The notes beneath the pieces are model-generated. The model was not told the DNA's origin and ran no database searches. It was given only the letters and a program-made list of their open reading frames with translations. DNA of 9,992 nt, from assembly GCA_049613795.1 (NCBI GenBank), contig JBMZCX010000085.1:1-9992 (forward strand), given 5' to 3'. Shown here piece after piece: positions 1 through 5,627 of this stretch; positions within the stretch are counted from its first letter, which is position 1; the number at the start of each line of letters is the position of its first letter. The DNA is from Thalassotalea_B sp049613795. GTDB taxonomy: Bacteria; Pseudomonadota; Gammaproteobacteria; Enterobacterales; Alteromonadaceae. The translations under genes were made by a program, and so were the position numbers.

Positions 1-27
1 ATAACTAAAATGTTATGTACGTTCTAA

Positions 28-645
28 TTAAAGAATTGCGTGTAACTCAACGTCGAATACAAGTGTTGAGTAAGGTGCGATTGCTGCACCGGCACCACGT
101 TCACCATAAGCAAGCTCATGAGGAACGTATAAACGCCACTTAGTACCTACTGGCATCATTTGTAATGCTTCAGTCCAACCTTTGATCACGCCGCCCACTG
201 GGAATTCAGCAGGTTGACCGCGCTCGTATGAGCTGTCAAAAACAGTACCGTTTACTAAAGTACCGTGGTAATCAACACGTACTGTAGACTCAGCAGTTGG
301 CTTCTCGCCTTCACCTGTTGCAAGTACTTCGTACTGAAGACCTGACTCAGTTACTGTAATTTCAGGACGTTTTGCGTTTTCTTCTAAAAATGCAATGCCT
401 TCAGCAGCGAGTACTTTAGCTTCTTCTTCACGACGAGCTTGGATCTCTTCGTTAATTTTTTCAAATGCAGCTTGGATCTCAGGGATCTCAACTTGAAAAG
501 CACTGCCTGCATACGCATCTTTCATGCCTTCAAATACTGAATTTAAGTTTAAACCTTCAAAAGGGTTAGCCTTAAGTTGCTCACCCATTTGTAAGCCAAT
601 ACCGTAACTTGCTTTTTCAGCATCTGTAGTAAAATTATCTGACAT
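28..645 (-). CDS. fklB: FKBP-type peptidyl-prolyl cis-trans isomerase, FklB (FKBP22) type
   Basis: This gene encodes a 205-residue prolyl isomerase that speeds cis-trans isomerisation of Xaa-Pro bonds during protein folding. Residues 1-95 match the helical dimerisation arm of FklB/FkpA-type proteins, beginning with the ASYGIGLQ motif and including a charged helix around 55-80. Residues about 100-205 form the FKBP domain. The usual pocket residues are present: Y126, F136-D137 (in GTVFDSS), V153-I154, W157, Y180 (in ELAYGERG) and F197. E. coli FklB is 206 residues, so the gene is full length. There is no signal peptide, so it should be cytoplasmic, unlike FkpA. The start is ATG at 645, which fits the family N-terminus, but no strong Shine-Dalgarno sequence precedes it. 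It is separated by 69 bp from the upstream membrane-protein gene on the same strand. Family assignment is confident; substrates are unknown. Confidence 0.95.
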   Translation of the reverse strand: MSDNFTTDAEKASYGIGLQMGEQLKANPFEGLNLNSVFEGMKDAYAGSAFQVEIPEIQAAFEKINEEIQARREEEAKVLAAEGIAFLEENAKRPEITVTESGLQYEVLATGEGEKPTAESTVRVDYHGTLVNGTVFDSSYERGQPAEFPVGGVIKGWTEALQMMPVGTKWRLYVPHELAYGERGAGAAIAPYSTLVFDVELHAIL

Positions 646-714
646 AATGTGTTATTCACGTTTTGTTAGTTAAAAGACCCGTATATGCTATCACAAAATA
701 AAAGGTCTTTGGTG

Positions 715-1101
715 CTAGTTTTTATTGAGTTTTTCTTTAATTAAACCAATAGCAAAGGTACACACAGGCAAACTGAGCGAAATTCCAACAAGCAAGCTCA
801 TCGACAATAATCCAGCCACACCGACCAGTAAAAGAGGCACAGCTACTAAACCGATAATGCCAATATAAAACGCGCCCCATACAGGCCAATAATTATCGTA
901 TTTTGTAATTAAATGTCCCGATAAAATATTAAACCCGATGCCATATAATAAGGTCATTATTAGTGCGTCGTCTGGATATGCATCAATAGCCATTTTTTGT
1001 AATAACGATATGGCGCTTTGGTAACAATAACCAAACACAGTCCATAGAAGAATGTGCTTAAGTAAACGTTTAGAAAAGGATAATTCCGGGGACTGTGACA
1101 T
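715..1101 (-). CDS. small multi-pass membrane protein of unknown function (128 aa)
   Basis: I do not recognise this protein. It is 128 residues, strongly hydrophobic, with about four likely membrane segments: roughly 14-34, 47-65, 75-94 and 95-121. The N-terminus is polar (SPELSFSKR) and the C-terminus is basic and lysine-rich (KEKLNKN), which suggests that the C-terminus lies in the cytoplasm. The start is ATG at 1101, supported by a GGAG ribosome binding site 8 nt upstream. The gene follows the tRNA-Ser gene on the same strand. The tRNA terminator ends at 1120, only about 18 nt before this start codon, so there is no room for a separate promoter between them. Expression may depend on read-through from the tRNA promoter. 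It is probably a real gene because of its good ribosome binding site and coherent membrane topology. Its function is unknown. Confidence 0.75.
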   Translation of the reverse strand: MSQSPELSFSKRLLKHILLWTVFGYCYQSAISLLQKMAIDAYPDDALIMTLLYGIGFNILSGHLITKYDNYWPVWGAFYIGIIGLVAVPLLLVGVAGLLSMSLLVGISLSLPVCTFAIGLIKEKLNKN

Positions 1102-1119
1102 TATAAAGCTCCAGATAGC

Positions 1120-1146
1120 AAAAAACCGCCAATAAGGCGGTTTTTT
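1120..1146 (-). terminator. intrinsic terminator of tRNA-Ser
   Basis: A perfect hairpin with an 11-bp arm (AAAAAACCGCC, loop of 5 nt, GGCGGTTTTTT) begins 6 nt beyond the tRNA 3' end. The stem has a GC core followed by a run of six T on either strand, so it could work in both directions. Its position makes it the terminator of the tRNA transcript. It lies directly before the ribosome binding site of the next gene on the same strand. Confidence 0.9.
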
Positions 1147-1152
1147 AAATAA

Positions 1153-1243
1153 TGGTGGAGAGATAGGGATTTGAACCCTAGAGGGGCTATAAACCCCTGC
1201 CGGTTTTCAAGACCGGTGCATTCGACCACTCTGCCATCTCTCC
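1153..1243 (-). tRNA. tRNA-Ser, anticodon UGA
   Basis: The minus strand folds as a class II tRNA with a long variable arm, as expected for serine. The acceptor arm starts GGAGAGA and pairs with TCTCTCC near the 3' end. The anticodon stem is CCGGT/ACCGG, around the loop CTTGAAA. The anticodon TGA is at 1207-1209 and reads UCA and other UCN codons. The variable arm stem is a GGGG/CCCC pairing, and the T loop is GTTCAAAT. The 3' CCA is encoded (1153-1155). A strong promoter lies just upstream and an intrinsic terminator just downstream, so the gene appears to be a single-tRNA unit. The sequence resembles the serT-type tRNA of other gammaproteobacteria. Confidence 0.97.
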
Positions 1244-1254
1244 GTACGGCGCGC

Positions 1255-1283
1255 ATAATAAGATCATACGCTTAGCTTGTAAA
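1255..1283 (-). promoter_or_regulatory. sigma70 promoter of tRNA-Ser with GC-rich discriminator
   Basis: On the minus strand there is TTTACA (1278-1283), a 17-nt spacer and TATTAT (1255-1260). This is a near-consensus sigma70 promoter. It is followed by GCGCGCC before the tRNA 5' end at 1243. A GC-rich discriminator is typical of stable-RNA promoters under stringent (ppGpp/DksA) control, so growth-rate regulation is inferred. The transcript would start only a few nucleotides before the mature tRNA. Confidence 0.85.
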
Positions 1284-1349
1284 GCCCTATTTTAATAAAA
1301 CCGGCTAAATAGTTAAATATAAACCGCTTTAGTTATCAATTAGCCATTA

Positions 1350-1730
1350 TTAGTAATATTGCTTAGGCCTACGAGCAATCCAAGAGCACACTAAACAGAC
1401 CAATAAGCTGGCTGTTAAAAATGCAATACTTTGAAATATTAAATCGAAGCGATTAAGGTCATCGCTCGGGATCACAACCAATACAAATGAAGGCAGTACA
1501 GTGAACAGTAAAACATAACAACATATTTTAAAGGCTCTGCCAAAATCAAACCGTTTCGATTGTTGCATCCACCAAGTTAGCAATACCAGCACCCCTATTG
1601 CTGAAGCAGCAATAAAATGCTCAGCTTGAGTGCTCATTGCAACATAAAATGTCGCAAGCGCGCCAACTACACCCCAGATTGACCAAGCAAACCAGTTTTC
1701 TTTTTCACGTAAAAATAAATTTCCCATCAT
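1350..1730 (-). CDS. small four-helix membrane protein of unknown function (126 aa)
   Basis: I do not recognise this protein. From ATG at 1730 it is 126 residues with four probable membrane segments: about 13-31, 38-54, 68-87 and 98-117. The N-terminal stretch MMGNLFLREKENWF and the C-terminal IARRPKQYY are charged, so both ends are probably cytoplasmic by the positive-inside rule. The open frame extends upstream to a TTG at 1802. The ATG pair at 1730/1727 is preferred because the added N-terminal residues look like translated leader and no ribosome binding site precedes the TTG. A purine-rich AAGAAG lies about 7 nt before the ATG, which is only a weak site. A 7-bp inverted repeat at 1754-1780 lies in the leader. 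The gene stands alone, with the tRNA-Ser unit downstream on the same strand. The reading frame and topology look real, but nothing hints at a function. Confidence 0.65.
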   Translation of the reverse strand: MMGNLFLREKENWFAWSIWGVVGALATFYVAMSTQAEHFIAASAIGVLVLLTWWMQQSKRFDFGRAFKICCYVLLFTVLPSFVLVVIPSDDLNRFDLIFQSIAFLTASLLVCLVCSWIARRPKQYY

Positions 1731-1930
1731 TTTCGTCTTCTTTATCGTTATTATTGGTAAGACTTTCCATACATTACCAAAAAACAACCGATTAAAAAAC
1801 AAACTGAAGAAGATTTATTGCGTATGGTGCTTCCGTGCGCTTCTCGCAGCTACAATATTAACCGCAGTAGTGTAACACGATTAACTTAATGAATTATGAC
1901 TATATTGAATATAAAAAGTTCATACTATTT

Positions 1931-2479
1931 CTACAAAAAACTAAAATAATTTTCTGGTTTGTGCCTTGGTGACTTTTTGCATTCAATTGCCGGCGTCCCT
2001 AAATATAAATAACCGACTATTTCATCATCATCATTTAAGTTAAGCGCCTGTTTAACACTGGGGCTTTGTGCAAAGTAACCCGTACGCCAAATACCGCCTA
2101 ACCCCTGAGCGAATGCGGCTTGTTGCATTGCCAATACGCCACAACCTGCGCTTTGTACTTGTTCAATTCTAGGAACTTTTGGGTGTGGTTGATATTTTGC
2201 AATCGCAATAATAATCATGGGTGCTCTAAGCGGTAACTCCTTAGCGCGATTAATTACTTTTTCAGCCTGCTGCTCTGCTATAGCGCTTTGATAATAAATT
2301 TCACCTAACTTATGACGCGCATCACCTTGAACAATAATATATTGCCACGGTGCAATACAGCCATGGTCGGGCACTCTCAACCCAGCCTGCTGAATAATGT
2401 TTAACTGCTCTTCATTAGGCCCTGGCGCTGTCAATTTTGCATCAGATTGGCGAGTGAGTAAAAGCTCAATAGCATCCAT
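1931..2479 (-). CDS. ydjA: NAD(P)H nitroreductase, YdjA type
   Basis: This is a small FMN-dependent oxidoreductase of the nitroreductase superfamily, 182 residues against 183 for E. coli YdjA, and it can be matched along its whole length. Visible family motifs are R10-Q-S near the N-terminus (FMN phosphate contact in the family), RVPDHG at 35-40 followed by PW, KVPRIEQ at 101-107, the AGCG stretch at 111-114, and GGIWRTG at 128-134. These minimal nitroreductases form homodimers with FMN at the interface and reduce nitro or quinone compounds with NAD(P)H in vitro. The physiological substrate of YdjA is not established. The start is ATG at 2479, with GAGAG about 7 nt upstream. It lies 110 bp after the DoxX-family gene on the same strand, and a possible long-loop terminator lies between them, so co-transcription is uncertain. 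Confidence 0.92.
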   Translation of the reverse strand: MDAIELLLTRQSDAKLTAPGPNEEQLNIIQQAGLRVPDHGCIAPWQYIIVQGDARHKLGEIYYQSAIAEQQAEKVINRAKELPLRAPMIIIAIAKYQPHPKVPRIEQVQSAGCGVLAMQQAAFAQGLGGIWRTGYFAQSPSVKQALNLNDDDEIVGYLYLGTPAIECKKSPRHKPENYFSFL

Positions 2480-2528
2480 AGTGTGCTCTCAAAATTCAAA
2501 ACGTAAGAGTAACATTTATAAGTAAAAA

Positions 2529-2586
2529 ATAAACACTGCAGGGTTAAAACTACTAAGCAGATAAAATTAATGAAGCGAGTGTTTAT
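2529..2586 (-). terminator. possible long-loop terminator after the DoxX-family gene
   Basis: A perfect 9-bp inverted repeat (ATAAACACT at 2529-2537 and AGTGTTTAT at 2578-2586) begins 3 nt after the stop codon of the DoxX-family gene. On the minus strand the second arm runs straight into a T-rich tract (TTTATTTTTTA). The 40-nt loop is long and the stem is AT-rich, so this would be a weak intrinsic terminator at best. An operator or a chance repeat is also possible. Confidence 0.35.
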
Positions 2587-2589
2587 ATC

Positions 2590-3279
2590 CTAGTAACTAT
2601 TGATGTAGGCACCGCGTTTAAACCAATAATCTAGGCTTACAAAACGCCCACCTCCCGTAAAGAATAAGCTAAGTAACATGGCAAAATAAATAGCAGAAAA
2701 TTCGATGCCGTTATTTAGTATTGATGGTTTACCTTTTTCGTATAGGTAATCTTCAAAGCCATATTCTTCAACTAAGCTGCGAATTTTACCTATGCGGACT
2801 TGTACTTCTTTTGAATTTTCAAGGCTTTCTTTGGCACCAGGAACTGATAGCCAATCAAGTACTTGGGCGGCACTTGTTTGTGGATTTGTTGGCGCTATAG
2901 CAAACCAGCCGTTATGCCAGTGTACTGTTGTTGCTGCTACCACCATTGTAAACATAAGTGGAATACTCACTAAGCGCGTACATAAACCAATAAGTAAAAA
3001 CCAACCTCCTAAAAACTCACTCCAACCGGCTAAAAAAGCCAGCAAATCAGGAAACGGTAATCCTAATCCCCAGTCACTATTGCCAAACCACTGAACGACA
3101 TCATCAGAGGCTAAAAACTGGTTAAAAAAACCATTAGTATCGCCACTTATTGCGAGTTTGTTATAGCCTGCAATAATCATTACAGGCGCTAAAATCAAGC
3201 GAAAAAGCAAAGCAGGCAAACCATCCAATAAAGATAATTTACCTATAATATTGTCATAAAGCGTAATTAATTTAATCAT
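2590..3279 (-). CDS. DoxX-family integral membrane protein
   Basis: The product is a 229-residue DoxX-like membrane protein. The first helix carries the family pattern (LLFRLILAPVMIIAGYNKL, about 23-41). It is followed by helices near 76-100 (with GWSEFLGG) and 102-118 and a final one near 192-208. Between helices three and four lies a conserved-looking HWHNGW motif (120-125) and a polar section of about 60 residues (130-190), longer than in the smallest DoxX proteins. DoxX-family proteins are linked variously to thiosulfate:quinone oxidoreductase, oxidative-stress complexes and, for the HvfX-like subgroup, copper-binding peptide maturation. No partner genes for any of these are present here, so the role is unassigned. 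The ATG at 3279 is chosen over an in-frame TTG at 3327 because AAGAG precedes it at proper spacing. It lies 89 bp downstream of fadH, so an operon is possible. Confidence 0.85.
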   Translation of the reverse strand: MIKLITLYDNIIGKLSLLDGLPALLFRLILAPVMIIAGYNKLAISGDTNGFFNQFLASDDVVQWFGNSDWGLGLPFPDLLAFLAGWSEFLGGWFLLIGLCTRLVSIPLMFTMVVAATTVHWHNGWFAIAPTNPQTSAAQVLDWLSVPGAKESLENSKEVQVRIGKIRSLVEEYGFEDYLYEKGKPSILNNGIEFSAIYFAMLLSLFFTGGGRFVSLDYWFKRGAYINSY

Positions 3280-3298
3280 GCGCACTCTTGTATGTTCA

Positions 3299-3327
3299 TT
3301 GTTTATTAAGTTATAGACTATAAACAA
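3299..3327. repeat. 8-bp inverted repeat upstream of the DoxX-family gene
   Basis: TTGTTTAT (3299-3306) and ATAAACAA (3320-3327) form a perfect inverted repeat with a 13-nt spacer. It ends 20 nt before the DoxX-family start codon and lies in the fadH-doxX gap. The centre is AT-rich and contains a TATAAC that could be a -10 element on the minus strand. A dimeric repressor operator is plausible. A weak RNA hairpin is the alternative, since AT-rich DNA makes such repeats by chance fairly often. Confidence 0.35.
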
Positions 3328-3368
3328 ACATGACCGCGCACAGAGCTAAATTATTTCGCCCTTAAAGA

Positions 3369-5330
3369 TTAAATTTGCCTTGCTACTTGTAACGCTTCAA
3401 ATATTGCGCGTTTAGCATCAATAGCAGCAGCGAGTTTAGCGCCACCAATAACATGTACTTTGGCGTCCTCTGCTTGTGCCTTAAATAACTCGTCGTTAGA
3501 CACTTGACCAATACAGGCAATAACCGTATCGACTGGCAGTACTTGAGTTTCACCAGCAACACTAATGGTTAGGCCGTTTTTATCAAAACTATGGTATTGG
3601 CAATCTGCAATTTGTTTAACACCATGTTGTTTGGCAACTTGACGATGGATCCAACCAGTAGTTTTACCTAAGTCACCACCAAAGCGCCCTGCACTGCGTT
3701 TTAGCATATAGAGTTGACGTTCATCTTTATGCGGCTGAGGTTCACATTCTATGCCCCATTGGGTTTTAAAGTCGCTGATGCTTTGTGATTTGTGTTCACT
3801 TAAAAATGCCACCATATCAAAACCAATACCGCCTGCGCCTAATATAGCAATAGAATTACCCAGCTCTACTTCACCGCGTATAACTTCATCGTAAGCAAAT
3901 ACACGCTTATCATCGCTGCATTTAATCGTAGCTTCACGTGGTCTTACACCAGTTGCAAATACCACATCATCAAACTCAGCTAGCATACTGTCACTAAATG
4001 CTTTACCTAATTCAATGGTTACATTTAGACGCTTAAGTTCATTACTAAAATAAGCTAATGTATGATTGAAGTCTTCTTTACCAGGTATTTGCATCGCTAA
4101 ATTGAATTGCCCACCCATATGTTGCTTTTGGTCAATCAGGGTTACATTGTGCCCTTTTTGCGCTAAGTAACAGCTAGACGATAAACCTGCAGGCCCTGCG
4201 CCAACCACTAATACATTTTTAGCTTTCTCTGCTTTTTCTAACGGGTAATCAAGCTCAAAACCTGCTTGTGGATTTACTAAACAGGTAGCGCGCTTACCTT
4301 TAAATACATGATCTAAACAACCCTGATTACAACCAATACAAATATTAATATGCTCAGATTGCTTAGCCGCGTATTTATTAAAAAATTCAGGATCAGCTAA
4401 TAATGGACGCGCCATAGAAATTAAATCAGCTTCGCCAGCATTTAAAATATCATTAGCAATCTCTGGGGTATTAATGCGGTTTACCGCAATAACAGGCACG
4501 CTAATAACATCTTTTAAACGCTTTGACGCTTCTTTAAATGCACCCGGTGGCACCATACTCGCAATTGTAGGTACGCGAGCTTCATGCCAACCAATTCCGG
4601 TATTAAAAATATCAACACCCGCTTTTTCAAGTGCAACCGCTTGTTGAGTTACTTCATCAGGGGTTGAACCATTAGGGATTAAATCTATAACGGAGAGTCT
4701 AAAAATAATTAAAAATTTATCCGATACTTTTGCTCTCACTGCTTTTACAATTTCAACGGCTAAACGCATTCTGTTTTCAAGGCTGCCGCCAAATTCGTCG
4801 TTTCGTTTATTAGTATGCGGTGCCATAAACTCATTAATCAAATAACCTTCTGAGCCCATTACTTCCACGCCATCGTAACCAGCCTTTTCAGCCAAATAAG
4901 CCGAGTGAGCAAAATCTTTAATCGTTTTCTTAATTGAACTTAAAGACATTTCCTTTGGTTTATATGGATTAATCGGAGCTTTTATAGCACTTGGTGCCTG
5001 ATTAAAAGGGTGATACGCATAACGCCCAGCATGTAATAATTGCAAACATATTTTACCACCATGTTGATGAACAGCTTGCGTATATGCACGATGCTTAAAT
5101 ACATCGTAATAACTATTAAATGATGAAGAAATAGGCGTTAACTTACCGCGTAAGTTAGGGCTGTAGCCTCCGGTAATAAGCATTGCAGTGCCACCTTTGG
5201 CACGTGCTTCATAAAAGGCACGAAGGCGTTTGCGATTGTGCCAACCTTCTTCAAGGCCGGTATGCATTGATCCCATTACTAAACGGTTGCGTAGTTGTGT
5301 GTGTTTTAGTTCTAGTTTTTGTTCTAACAT
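3369..5330 (-). CDS. fadH: 2,4-dienoyl-CoA reductase (NADPH)
   Basis: FadH reduces 2,4-dienoyl-CoA with NADPH, which beta-oxidation needs for fatty acids with double bonds at even positions. It is a cytoplasmic monomer carrying FMN, FAD and a 4Fe-4S cluster. The 653-residue product matches E. coli FadH (672) end to end. The N-terminal Old Yellow Enzyme-like barrel covers about 1-325 and has MGSMHTGLEE at 19-28, active-site Y163 (in EVMGSEGY) and H249 (in GWHEAR). The iron-sulfur ligands C331, C334, C338 and C350 follow. The C-terminal flavoprotein region has two dinucleotide-binding motifs, GAGPAG (377-382) and GAGGIG (498-503), and the KTTGWIHR signature at 556-563. The start is ATG at 5330, with GGGG six bases upstream. 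An in-frame TTG at 5342 would add four non-family residues and is rejected. A FadR-like operator lies 14 nt upstream of the start. Confidence 0.96.
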   Translation of the reverse strand: MLEQKLELKHTQLRNRLVMGSMHTGLEEGWHNRKRLRAFYEARAKGGTAMLITGGYSPNLRGKLTPISSSFNSYYDVFKHRAYTQAVHQHGGKICLQLLHAGRYAYHPFNQAPSAIKAPINPYKPKEMSLSSIKKTIKDFAHSAYLAEKAGYDGVEVMGSEGYLINEFMAPHTNKRNDEFGGSLENRMRLAVEIVKAVRAKVSDKFLIIFRLSVIDLIPNGSTPDEVTQQAVALEKAGVDIFNTGIGWHEARVPTIASMVPPGAFKEASKRLKDVISVPVIAVNRINTPEIANDILNAGEADLISMARPLLADPEFFNKYAAKQSEHINICIGCNQGCLDHVFKGKRATCLVNPQAGFELDYPLEKAEKAKNVLVVGAGPAGLSSSCYLAQKGHNVTLIDQKQHMGGQFNLAMQIPGKEDFNHTLAYFSNELKRLNVTIELGKAFSDSMLAEFDDVVFATGVRPREATIKCSDDKRVFAYDEVIRGEVELGNSIAILGAGGIGFDMVAFLSEHKSQSISDFKTQWGIECEPQPHKDERQLYMLKRSAGRFGGDLGKTTGWIHRQVAKQHGVKQIADCQYHSFDKNGLTISVAGETQVLPVDTVIACIGQVSNDELFKAQAEDAKVHVIGGAKLAAAIDAKRAIFEALQVARQI

Positions 5331-5343
5331 CCTGTGCCCCAAT

Positions 5344-5360
5344 AACTGGTCTAACCTGTG
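5344..5360 (-). promoter_or_regulatory. FadR-like operator of fadH
   Basis: AACTGGTCTAACCTGTG, read on the plus strand, closely resembles the FadR operator consensus AGCTGGTCCGACNTGTT of E. coli, with the core TGGT-N3-ACC intact. It ends 14 nt upstream of the fadH ATG, and fadH is a known FadR target in other gammaproteobacteria. FadR represses fatty-acid degradation genes and is released by long-chain acyl-CoA, so repression of fadH is inferred. The match is by eye against a remembered consensus. Many Alteromonadales also use PsrA, whose site is different. Confidence 0.6.
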
Positions 5361-5370
5361 TGTTTGTTCA

Positions 5371-5399
5371 ATTCTGCTTTAATGACGCAGAATAAGCAA
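5371..5399 (-). promoter_or_regulatory. candidate fadH promoter
   Basis: On the minus strand, TTGCTT (5394-5399), a 17-nt spacer and CAGAAT (5371-5376) form a moderate sigma70 promoter. Transcription would start near 5364, placing the FadR-like operator at about +5 to +21, a sensible place for a repressor. A perfect 7-bp inverted repeat, ATTCTGC/GCAGAAT with a 9-nt spacer (5371-5393), spans the -10 element and the spacer. It may be a second regulatory site. Confidence 0.4.
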
Positions 5400-5616
5400 T
5401 ATACGAGCAGCTTAAACTTAAACTTTTTAATTTAAAACACCCTAAATAATCTTGTTTTATGTATAACTGTTAATTGTAAAATACGGCTAAAAGTGACATA
5501 AACATTCGTATAATCATAAGTGTAATTGAATTTATAAATGTTTCGTTACGATTTAGCAGTTAAATTAATTTATATTCTAAGCTACTATGGCAATAACGTT
5601 TTAGCTGTACGAATTT
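5400..5616. other. AT-rich intergenic DNA between divergent fadH and sppA
   Basis: This stretch holds no plausible gene on either strand. It is very AT-rich. Two -10-like hexamers point towards sppA: TATAAT at 5509-5514 and TATATT at 5571-5576. Neither has a convincing -35 partner at 16-18 nt, so the sppA promoter cannot be fixed. A short tandem CTTAAA duplication lies near 5410. No terminator hairpin is expected or seen, because the flanking genes diverge. Confidence 0.5.
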
Positions 5617-5622
5617 AAGGAG
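5617..5622 (+). promoter_or_regulatory. ribosome binding site that supports the sppA TTG start
   Basis: AAGGAG lies 5 nt before the TTG at 5628 and is the strongest Shine-Dalgarno sequence in the window. No ATG in this frame would keep the conserved N-terminal membrane anchor, so this site decides the TTG start. A strong binding site with a weak start codon is a common compromise. Confidence 0.85.
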
Positions 5623-5627
5623 CTATT

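Noticed and set aside
673..710. Inverted repeat AAAGACC/GGTCTTT between the 128-aa membrane-protein gene and fklB
   Set aside because: The loop is 24 nt, the stem is short and AT-rich, and no proper T run follows on the minus strand. It is too weak to call a terminator or an operator.
1901..1913. Palindrome TATATTGAATATA in the gap after ydjA
   Set aside because: It is made only of A/T pairs apart from its centre base. Such short palindromes are expected by chance in DNA this AT-rich, and nothing around it gives it a role.
2792..3094. Open frame on the plus strand opposite the DoxX-family gene
   Set aside because: It lies entirely antisense to a well-supported gene, and its translation shows no domain or sensible composition.
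5331..5342. TTG start that would extend FadH by four residues
   Set aside because: The extra residues are not family-like, and the ATG at 5330 has a suitable upstream GGGG and matches the FadH N-terminus.
5183..5395. Plus-strand open frame overlapping the 5' end of fadH
   Set aside because: It is antisense to fadH, covers the fadH promoter and operator, and has no recognisable product.
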